Under the pieces are notes generated by a model that did no database searches, was not told the DNA's origin, and saw only the letters and a program-made list of their open reading frames with translations. Positions 1-5,243 of a DNA stretch of 5,243 nt are shown here, piece after piece. A program made the translations under genes and the position numbers. Within the stretch, counting starts at the first letter, position 1. Every line of letters starts with the position of its first letter. This DNA is from Bacillota bacterium (GTDB lineage Bacteria > Bacillota > Clostridia > Christensenellales > CAG-138), in assembly GCA_023461495.1 (NCBI GenBank), contig JAEYLA010000066.1, positions 1 to 5,243 of the forward strand. Reading direction: 5' to 3'.

Positions 1-1194
1 CCGATGCCGGAACCCAAACCTGAAAAGCCTGAAGCCGAGCGCCCTAAACGGCCAAGGATCCTTCCACAAAAACGCAAACGGATATTGTCTGCAATCGCAG
101 CCTGTATTGGGATACCGCTGTTGCTGATTTTTATAATCAATATTGTGGAAGAACAAGGAGTGCTGGACTTCACGCCAACGCCTGTTGCTGAGACCACACC
201 CATGACTGCATTAATAACGCCCGCGCCTGCGGCGATACAGCCTGGCGATGCTCCGGCTGCCGCGACTGCCGTTGCGCCTGCGGCCGTGCCAGAGACGATT
301 CACACAAGAGGAAATACCTCCATCAACATCAATAACTCTGGGCGGGTCGCGCAGCAGGGGGACTGGGTTTACTATGAGGGGGAAGAGGAAGGGCTTTATA
401 AGGAAAGACTCGATGGAACAGGTCGCGAGACACTCGTTGCGTCCGGCTGGGCGCAATATATCAACGTAGTGGGAGACTGGGTGTATTATTTGCAGATATC
501 CGGCGTTTCACGCATTACAACCGATGGCTCCGGGCAGGAATTCCTGTTTGAAAATCCGGCATATCCGTGGGGACTACAGCTCCATGTTGTGGATGATGTG
601 TTTTATTATATGGTTGATCTCAACGAGGGGAACGCCATTTGCCGCCAACCGATCGGAGGCCCCCAAGAGATTCTCTATGGAGTCGATGAAAAGGATACCT
701 TTGCCGATATTGAAGCGGTGGAAGACGGATGGATCTACTTTTATGTGTATACGCAAGATGGCTCCACCTTGATGAAAATGACGTTGGAGGGCCAAGAAGT
801 GACGCCGTTGGCAGAGGGTGACGGGCTCTTCTACGCCCAGATAATCGGAGAATCGATCTATTATTTTAATGATAGCAGTAGATATTCACCTGTCTACCGG
901 ATGGATACGGACGGATCGAATAAAACCCTGGTATTGGATGCCGTCTATGAGTCTTTCCAGATATATGATGACTGGATTTATTACACCCATTACAACAGCG
1001 ATGAGGATGCGTATTATAAACGTGATGGACGTTTGTATAAAGCGCGGCTGGATGGCAGCGAGCGTACGCAGCTCGCAGACCATGCGGGAGAGAATCCGTG
1101 CATTGCGGGGGACTGGATGTTCTATATGGGCGGGTATTCAGGAAGTACTTACCGCATGAAAACAGACGGAACGCAGGACACTTACGCGGGATGA
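1..1194 (+). CDS. Membrane-anchored DUF5050-like beta-propeller protein, 5' end uncertain
   Basis: The frame is open from the first base. The first ATG is at 4, but only three bases precede it and no ribosome binding site can be seen, so the true start may lie upstream. Numbered from that ATG (396 residues): a Pro- and Lys/Arg-rich segment (1-26), one hydrophobic membrane helix (about 27-48), a Thr/Pro/Ala linker (about 56-98), then seven Tyr/Trp-rich repeats. The repeats open with G/D-D-W-(V/I)-Y-Y-type motifs at about 119, 157, 197, 241, 282, 322 and 369, and most contain a 'LDG' or 'TDG' turn. Spacing of 38-47 residues fits seven blades of a DUF5050-type beta-propeller. The basic N-terminal flank predicts that the propeller faces outside. 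The family has no known enzymatic role; ligand binding or sensing is inference. A proline-rich basic stretch before the helix is also typical of the juxtamembrane part of transmembrane Ser/Thr kinases, so this may be the C-terminal half of one. The domain call is fairly sure, the N-terminus is not. Confidence 0.8.
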   Translation, partial: PMPEPKPEKPEAERPKRPRILPQKRKRILSAIAACIGIPLLLIFIINIVEEQGVLDFTPTPVAETTPMTALITPAPAAIQPGDAPAAATAVAPAAVPETIHTRGNTSININNSGRVAQQGDWVYYEGEEEGLYKERLDGTGRETLVASGWAQYINVVGDWVYYLQISGVSRITTDGSGQEFLFENPAYPWGLQLHVVDDVFYYMVDLNEGNAICRQPIGGPQEILYGVDEKDTFADIEAVEDGWIYFYVYTQDGSTLMKMTLEGQEVTPLAEGDGLFYAQIIGESIYYFNDSSRYSPVYRMDTDGSNKTLVLDAVYESFQIYDDWIYYTHYNSDEDAYYKRDGRLYKARLDGSERTQLADHAGENPCIAGDWMFYMGGYSGSTYRMKTDGTQDTYAG

Positions 1195-1217
1195 CCGCAA
1201 TGTAAAAGCTGCAAAAG

Positions 1218-1225
1218 AAAGGGGG
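1218..1225 (+). promoter_or_regulatory. Ribosome binding site for the zinc-ribbon pseudokinase gene
   Basis: An AAAGGGGG stretch lies 7 bases before the ATG at 1233. It supports that start, which also keeps the whole N-terminal zinc ribbon (first Cys at residue 11). It sits in a 38-base gap after the propeller gene with no clear terminator, consistent with co-transcription. Confidence 0.6.
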
Positions 1226-1232
1226 CGCAAGT

Positions 1233-2393
1233 ATGGCAGGTTTGCCGGATGTTGAAAAACTCTGTATGAACTGCATGCATCCTAAGCAGGACGCTGCGTT
1301 GCCCTGCCCTCATTGCGGAAGTCCCGCCGGGGTGGAGTACGCCGCCTCATCAGATGAACTTCCGCCGCGCACCATCCTGTTTGGCAGATATCTTTTGGGC
1401 CGGATGACCGGCAGGAGCAATACCGGCATGCTGTATGCCGCGTATGATCTCAAACGCTGTGAGCGCACGGTTATAAGGGAGTATTTTCCTAAAGCGTACG
1501 CAAAAAGGGAATACCTTCGCCCCGGCGTAAGCCGCGTAGTGTCTTTAAGTGAAGAGGTTGCTTCGCTGTTTCAAAACGGGCTGGAACAAAGCGCTGAAAA
1601 AGCACAGCAACTGATGCGGCTGAAAGGGATTTCCGGCCTGGTTGTTCCGATAAAAAGCTTTTCTGAAAATGGAACGGCGTATACCGTGCTCGGGGATATG
1701 CAAGGCGTTGCGCTGCGGCGGCGGATAGAGAACAACGGCGGCACTTACGCCGGTGCCGTTGCGTTGCTGCAGCCGCTTGTAGCCTCGCTTGCGCGGATGC
1801 ATGGCGCGGGCGTTTTTCATGGGGAAATATCGGTAGGGCAGATGCTGCTTACACCCGAAGGAACGCTCAGTCTGCTTCCCCCCTGGGGTGCATCTTGGCC
1901 CGAAGGCAGCCAGTCCGGGCTGTTCAAGGGTATTAGCGGGAATGCCCGCTTCGCACAGGATACCCGTGCAATGTGCGCGGTGCTCTACACACTGCTTTCG
2001 GGGAAGGAACCGCCGCCACTTTCTGGCTGCGGAAAGAGCAAGGATATCCCATCCCTGATCAATGCGGCTGTTCCCATCTCCCGCCAGAAGGAGCACGTCA
2101 TCTGTAAGGGGCTTTGCGGCGGGTACCGGGATGCGCAGGAGCTGCATTGGGCGCTCTATGGCGCCGCGTCTCCTGCGGCGGGCATTGTGCGCGGACGGGA
2201 CAACAACGCCACCATCAGCCTGGAAAAAGCGGTAAGGACCATTTCCAGTACGGGCGGTGGTAAAAAAATGGTGCAGCCCGCTCCAAGTACTCGTAATGGC
2301 TCTCCTTTTCAGGCGGTCTATGTGGCATTCAGCGCTGTCTGTGCGCGCATCAAAGCCTTTTTCAGAGGCGCGCACAAACAAAAGCCCCGGTAA
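1233..2393 (+). CDS. Zinc-ribbon protein with degenerate Ser/Thr kinase fold (predicted pseudokinase)
   Basis: 386 residues. An N-terminal zinc ribbon (C11-x2-C14, C25-x2-C28) is followed by a kinase-like domain from about residue 47, matching the clostridial pattern '.grYl.Gr..G...G..Y.AyD....vaIKEYFP'. The fold is recognisable from R52-Y53, Y68-A-A-Y-D72, E83-Y-F-P86, 'ENGTAY' (145-150), H196, a conserved-type Asp at 243 and 'LYTLLSG' (251-257). The catalytic residues are replaced: the glycine loop is degenerate (GRSNTG, 60-65), the VAIK Lys is Arg82, the helix-C Glu aligns with Lys123, the HRD Asp is Glu198 (HGE), the following Asn is Gln203, and DFG is P217-W218-G219. The activation segment is short, about 24 residues from G219 to D243. 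Phosphotransfer therefore looks lost; a scaffold or allosteric role beside the FHA and PP2C proteins is inferred. The C-terminus has a basic, partly amphipathic helix (about 363-380) but no clear membrane segment. Confidence 0.88.
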   Translation: MAGLPDVEKLCMNCMHPKQDAALPCPHCGSPAGVEYAASSDELPPRTILFGRYLLGRMTGRSNTGMLYAAYDLKRCERTVIREYFPKAYAKREYLRPGVSRVVSLSEEVASLFQNGLEQSAEKAQQLMRLKGISGLVVPIKSFSENGTAYTVLGDMQGVALRRRIENNGGTYAGAVALLQPLVASLARMHGAGVFHGEISVGQMLLTPEGTLSLLPPWGASWPEGSQSGLFKGISGNARFAQDTRAMCAVLYTLLSGKEPPPLSGCGKSKDIPSLINAAVPISRQKEHVICKGLCGGYRDAQELHWALYGAASPAAGIVRGRDNNATISLEKAVRTISSTGGGKKMVQPAPSTRNGSPFQAVYVAFSAVCARIKAFFRGAHKQKPR

Positions 2394-2457
2394 AGCAGCT
2401 TCGAGTGGAACGGGATCATACACGGGGCGGCGCCCGTACAGACATAAAATCATGCTT

Positions 2458-2463
2458 AGGAGG
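2458..2463 (+). promoter_or_regulatory. Strong AGGAGG ribosome binding site for the FHA gene
   Basis: A consensus AGGAGG lies 8 bases before the ATG at 2472. It fixes that start and suggests high translation of the FHA protein relative to its neighbours. It closes the 78-base gap after the pseudokinase gene, the largest gap in the window. Confidence 0.8.
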
Positions 2464-2471
2464 AAAACACC

Positions 2472-3047
2472 ATGCCAATGAAACAATGCGAGAAAGCCGG
2501 TCACTTCTACGATTCCGCCATTCATGCCCAATGCCCCTATTGCAACAGCGAGTTCAACAACGCCACCCGTCCGCTGGATGCGGGGCTGACCATGCCGCCG
2601 CAGGACTACGCGGATATCGACCGTACGCGCGCTGGCGGAACGCCGCAGCAAAGACCCGCCGAAGATGACGGGCGTACGCAGGTGGTCATCAAGAAAGAAC
2701 TGGGCGTGGATCCCGTGGTCGGCTGGCTTGTCACTACCAACGGGGCGGAGAAAGGGCGCGATTACCGCATCCATGCCGACAACAACTTTGTCGGACGCCA
2801 TGAAAAGAGCGATATCTGCATCCGCGGTGATGAAACGATCTCCCGCGAGAAGCATGCGGTGGTCAGCTATGATACGCGTGATAACAAGTATTATCTCTCG
2901 CCCGGAGAAGGCAGGAGCATCATCCGCCACAATGATAAGTCCATTTTCATGACTGTGGAGCTGCAGGCGTATGATACCGTGGAGATCGGCAGGACACAGC
3001 TGGTATTTATACCGCTTTGCTCGGAAAGGTTCACATGGACAAAATGA
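2472..3047 (+). CDS. Zinc-finger FHA domain protein (phospho-Thr reader)
   Basis: 191 residues, soluble, no membrane segment. The N-terminus carries a putative zinc site: C6, H11, C21 and C24 in a 'C...GHFYD...CPYC' pattern that recurs at the start of clostridial FHA proteins. A flexible polar segment (about 30-75) contains T52 (DRTR) and T69 (GRTQ). The FHA domain (about 82-187) shows the phosphopeptide-binding signature: G108-R109, S124-R125 and H128, with N154 as a candidate for the later conserved Asn. The C-terminal strand 'LVFIPLC' fits the end of this subfamily. FHA domains bind phosphothreonine peptides, so this protein should read phosphorylation set by a Ser/Thr kinase and removed by the PP2C enzyme encoded just downstream. 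By analogy with GarA/OdhI-type proteins, an N-terminal Thr such as T69 could be phosphorylated and bound by the protein's own FHA domain; that is inference. Its stop overlaps the start of the PP2C gene. Confidence 0.92.
   Translation: MPMKQCEKAGHFYDSAIHAQCPYCNSEFNNATRPLDAGLTMPPQDYADIDRTRAGGTPQQRPAEDDGRTQVVIKKELGVDPVVGWLVTTNGAEKGRDYRIHADNNFVGRHEKSDICIRGDETISREKHAVVSYDTRDNKYYLSPGEGRSIIRHNDKSIFMTVELQAYDTVEIGRTQLVFIPLCSERFTWTK
3023..3029 (+). promoter_or_regulatory. Ribosome binding site deciding the PP2C start
   Basis: GGAAAGG, inside the end of the FHA gene, ends 5 bases before the ATG at 3035 and 14 bases before the ATG at 3044. This favours 3035. The in-frame TTG at 3017 lies upstream of the site and is unlikely to be the start. 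The ATG at 3044 would give a classic ATGA overlap with the FHA stop and remains an alternative. Confidence 0.6.
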
Positions 3048-4021
3048 TCGCATCCGTAAGCATCATTGCCGCCGCAGGCGGCGGGGCGGCGCTGGGCGCC
3101 ACACCCTCAAGTATTTTGGGCAAATCCCAGACGCCGCTTCTGATTGCTGCGGCCATTGTACTGGTAGCGGCGGCAGCGTTTGCCGCATACGTCCTGTCCC
3201 TGAAAAAGCGTGGTCTCTCACTTGCTGGAAAAGGCGGTGGGGCGATGAATACCGAGAAGGGTTCCTGCGCGGTCCGCATCGGGAATGCGCACCATATCGG
3301 CGCGCGGGAAAGTCAGCAGGATGCATTTATAATATCGGATATCGGCAATCAGGCGCTCTGCCGCAAAAAGGGCGTGTTCGCGGTGGTTGCGGATGGTATG
3401 GGCGGGTTATCTAACGGCGCTTTGGTAAGCACAACCGCCACAAAATCCTTGCTGGGCTCCTTCAATAACAGCAATTTACATGGCGATCCGGCTACCGAAC
3501 TTCTCTCCATGCTGGGCCGGGCCAACGATGACGTCAATGCCGTATTGGGCCATGCAGGCCCGGGAAAGAGCGGCTCTACCGCGGTTGCGGCGCTCATACA
3601 GGATGGGCGGCTTTACTGGTTCTCCGTTGGGGATAGCAGGATCGCACTCGTGCGGGGCGGCGCCATATTTCAGCTTAACCGGGAGCACACTTATGGGTCG
3701 GAGCTTGACGAAAAGGCCGCGATGGGAGAGCTTTCTTTTGAAGCCGCAAAAAGCGACCCGCAGCGCAGCGCCGTCACGAGCTATCTGGGCATGGGGCGGT
3801 TGGAGAAGATCGACCGCAACGTCCGCCCGCTGCAGCTGTTAAAGGGTGATAGGGTGTTATTGATGACGGATGGCGTGTTTGGTACGCTCACGGATGAAGA
3901 GATTCTTTCCACCATGGCGTTTGCGCCGTTCGAAAGTGCAGAGCGGCTCGGGCAGCGCATACTCATGAAAAACAAACCCAGGCAGGACAACTTCACGGCA
4001 ATTGTGCTCGAATGTATGTGA
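3035..4021 (+). CDS. Membrane-anchored PP2C-family Ser/Thr protein phosphatase
   Basis: 328 residues from the ATG at 3035. The N-terminus has a Gly/Ala-rich hydrophobic stretch (about 4-23) and a clear membrane helix (about 34-56) followed by KKR, so the catalytic domain (about 78-328) is predicted to be cytoplasmic. PP2C motifs appear in order: 'RESQQDA' with D96; 'VADGMGG' with D120-G121; 'GSTAVAAL' (180-187); 'SVGDSRIAL' (197-205); 'LNREHT' (214-219); 'LLMTDGVFG' with D279; and 'RQDNFTAIV' with D318-N319. All four metal-coordinating aspartates (96, 120, 279, 318) are present, so the enzyme should be an active Mn/Mg-dependent phosphatase. Such enzymes are the usual partners of Hanks-type kinases. 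It overlaps the FHA gene by 13 bases, implying translational coupling. An in-frame ATG at 3245 (M71), just after the membrane region and preceded by purine-rich sequence, could give a soluble short form. The membrane anchor is less common than the soluble PrpC/Stp type. Confidence 0.92.
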   Translation: MDKMIASVSIIAAAGGGAALGATPSSILGKSQTPLLIAAAIVLVAAAAFAAYVLSLKKRGLSLAGKGGGAMNTEKGSCAVRIGNAHHIGARESQQDAFIISDIGNQALCRKKGVFAVVADGMGGLSNGALVSTTATKSLLGSFNNSNLHGDPATELLSMLGRANDDVNAVLGHAGPGKSGSTAVAALIQDGRLYWFSVGDSRIALVRGGAIFQLNREHTYGSELDEKAAMGELSFEAAKSDPQRSAVTSYLGMGRLEKIDRNVRPLQLLKGDRVLLMTDGVFGTLTDEEILSTMAFAPFESAERLGQRILMKNKPRQDNFTAIVLECM

Positions 4022-4023
4022 AC

Positions 4024-4031
4024 GGAGAAGG
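4024..4031 (+). promoter_or_regulatory. Ribosome binding site for the protease-FHA gene
   Basis: GGAGAAGG starts 2 bases after the PP2C stop. Its GGAG core is 8 bases before the ATG at 4036, which fixes the start and shows tight operon packing. Confidence 0.7.
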
Positions 4032-4035
4032 TAGG

Positions 4036-5243
4036 ATGCGGCAGAAAAAACAGATCATACGGGCGATACTGTCTTTGGTTGCGGCGTTGGCGGTGTGCCT
4101 GCCTGCGGTTACGGCGCAGGCTGCCGGCGCGGACGTACGGAACGCCAGAAACGGCGTGGTGCGCGTACTCGCGCTCTTTGAAAACGCTGCCGGTACGGGT
4201 ACGGGTTTTGCGGTGGGGAATCCGGGAGATGCCGCGGAGCTGTTTGTGACCAACCACCATGTGATAGCGCCTACCCCAAAAACGGGCGCGCTGCAAGCGG
4301 TTTTTATCGTCCTGGACTATGTCACCGAAAACGGCACGCTCATTAAGGCCGAGATCGTAGCGGACAGCGAACGGCCGGATCTTGCCGTGCTGCAGGCGGT
4401 AGAACCTATTTCAGAAAGGACCCCGCTGCCGCTGATGTCACACCAATATGTGGAGGCTGCGCAGGAAGCTTATGCGCTGGGGTTTCCCGCCGTTGCCGAC
4501 AACATGGTACAGGAGGGTGAGAAGCTGCCTTCCACAATTGAGGACATTACCATTACGAGCGGTATTATCAGCAAGGTAAACGCCGTCAGGCTGGATGCGG
4601 ATTGTTTCCAGATTGACGTTAACATCAACCATGGAAACTCCGGCGGCCCATTGATTACCGAAGATGGGTATGTCATAGGCGTTAACACGTGGGGAGACGA
4701 AAACATCAATTACGCCATACACATCGACTACATCATGACCTTGCTGGAGGAGAACGGCATTCCGTACGCAAGTGTTGCGGGCCCCGGCGCACCGGTACAG
4801 CCTGCGCCTGAGGGTGGTAATGCACCGTCCGGCGGGACACCGTCAGGCAGCAACGTCCCATCCGGCGGGACATCGGACGCGCCTTCAGGTGGGAACGGCG
4901 GAACTGCCGATTCCGGTGGAAGCCAGTATCTCATCATAGGCGGCGTTGTGTTGGCCATTGTAGTGGCTGTAGTACTGTTATCCCGGAAGAAGCAAGGCCA
5001 AAACGGTGCGCAGCCCATACAGCAGGCGGTTCCGTTTGCGCCCGCCCCCGCCCCTGCCTTCCATACGCCAGCAGTAAGCGGGGCAAGGCAGCTTGCCTGC
5101 ACGCACGGCGTATTTTCAGGCCAGGTATACCCGCTTTCAAATTCAATCGTATTGGGGCGCGATCCCAAGAAGTGCAACATCATATTCCCTTCGCAGACGC
5201 CGGGTATCAGCGGCGTACACTGCGAGGTGCGGGTTTCAAATGG
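4036..5243 (+). CDS. Secreted-side trypsin/HtrA-like serine protease with TM helix and cytoplasmic FHA domain, 3' partial
   Basis: The frame runs off the right edge; 402 complete codons are visible. In order: a signal peptide or signal anchor (1-29, KK then a hydrophobic core, possible cleavage after A27-Q28-A29); a chymotrypsin-fold protease (about 33-245) with an intact triad, H75 in 'TNHHVI', D115 in 'RPDLAVL' and S202 in 'GNSGGPL'; a Gly/Ser/Pro/Ala linker (about 248-296); a membrane helix (about 298-315) followed by RKK; an Ala/Pro segment (about 328-347); and the first part of an FHA domain with G374-R375 and S392-x2-H395. The positive charges place the protease outside and the FHA inside. 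It is therefore a single-pass receptor-like protein joining extracytoplasmic proteolysis to intracellular phospho-Thr binding. HtrA-type enzymes usually carry a PDZ domain after the protease; none is seen here. The start is 14 bases after the PP2C stop. Substrate unknown. Confidence 0.9.
   Translation, partial: MRQKKQIIRAILSLVAALAVCLPAVTAQAAGADVRNARNGVVRVLALFENAAGTGTGFAVGNPGDAAELFVTNHHVIAPTPKTGALQAVFIVLDYVTENGTLIKAEIVADSERPDLAVLQAVEPISERTPLPLMSHQYVEAAQEAYALGFPAVADNMVQEGEKLPSTIEDITITSGIISKVNAVRLDADCFQIDVNINHGNSGGPLITEDGYVIGVNTWGDENINYAIHIDYIMTLLEENGIPYASVAGPGAPVQPAPEGGNAPSGGTPSGSNVPSGGTSDAPSGGNGGTADSGGSQYLIIGGVVLAIVVAVVLLSRKKQGQNGAQPIQQAVPFAPAPAPAFHTPAVSGARQLACTHGVFSGQVYPLSNSIVLGRDPKKCNIIFPSQTPGISGVHCEVRVSN
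4828..4872 (+). repeat. Short direct repeat in the Gly/Ser/Pro linker
   Basis: The 12-base unit TCCGGCGGGACA occurs at 4828-4839 and 4861-4872, 33 bases apart and in frame. It encodes repeated S-G-G-T within a longer run of P-S-G-G-like units. This is an extracytoplasmic spacer between protease and membrane helix, likely flexible and able to vary in length by slippage. It is not a mobile-element repeat. Confidence 0.6.

Noticed and set aside
2422..2437. Possible hairpin ACGGG/CCCGT in the gap between the pseudokinase and FHA genes
   Set aside because: Only a 5-base stem with a GC-rich 6-base loop and no T-run after it. Too weak to call a terminator or attenuator.
2445..2450. TAAAAT as a -10 box for an internal promoter before the FHA gene
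   Set aside because: The hexamer 17 bases upstream is ACGGGG, with no similarity to TTGACA. Nothing else supports a promoter.
3017..3034. TTG at 3017 as the PP2C start
   Set aside because: The ribosome binding site at 3023-3029 lies downstream of it and is well spaced for the ATG at 3035.
1545..3053. A 502-codon open frame on the minus strand across the pseudokinase and FHA genes
   Set aside because: It lies antisense to two genes with clear domain motifs and spans their gap. Its product is rich in Arg/His/Ala with no recognisable domain, and long antisense frames are common opposite moderately GC-rich genes.
5041..5058. CCCGCC-type tract as a DNA repeat or regulatory element
   Set aside because: It encodes an Ala-Pro run inside the juxtamembrane segment of the protease-FHA protein, so coding composition explains it.
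4728..5183. A 151-codon minus-strand open frame opposite the protease linker and FHA start
   Set aside because: Its Pro/Gly/Ala-rich product is the antisense reading of the Gly/Ser/Pro linker. The + strand has a continuous signal-protease-TM-FHA frame here.

Overview
The window holds five closely spaced genes, all on the + strand, that read as one operon for Ser/Thr (phospho-threonine) signalling at the cell membrane. Strong AGGAGG/GGAG-type ribosome binding sites, mid-range GC (judged by eye), DUF5050-type propeller repeats, a zinc-ribbon kinase-like protein and a 'C...GHFYD...CPYC' FHA protein together suggest a Gram-positive anaerobe of the class Clostridia. The genus cannot be told from this sequence.

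Layout: (1) 1-1194, a membrane-anchored protein with a Tyr/Trp-rich seven-repeat DUF5050-like propeller predicted outside the cell. Its frame is open at the left edge, so it may be the C-terminal part of something longer. (2) 1233-2393, a zinc ribbon fused to a protein-kinase fold in which essentially every catalytic position is replaced, so a pseudokinase. (3) 2472-3047, a zinc-finger plus FHA protein. (4) 3035-4021, a PP2C-type phosphatase with an N-terminal membrane region and all four metal-binding aspartates. It overlaps the end of the FHA gene. (5) 4036 to beyond the right edge, a secreted trypsin/HtrA-like serine protease with an intact triad, a Gly/Ser/Pro linker, a transmembrane helix and the beginning of a cytoplasmic FHA domain.

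Taken together, the window encodes an eraser (PP2C), two phospho-threonine readers (FHA), a degenerate kinase-fold scaffold or regulator, and two proteins with large extracytoplasmic domains (propeller and protease). No active kinase is visible, so the writer should lie outside the window. One possibility is that it is fused upstream of the propeller. The simplest model is a transmembrane relay in which envelope events (ligand binding or proteolysis) are coupled to a cytoplasmic phospho-Thr switch. Domain calls come from motifs read directly. The integrated function is inference.

There are no RNA genes, insertion sequences, CRISPR arrays or convincing terminators. The longest gap between genes is 78 bases, and no promoter could be supported, so transcription probably starts upstream of the window.
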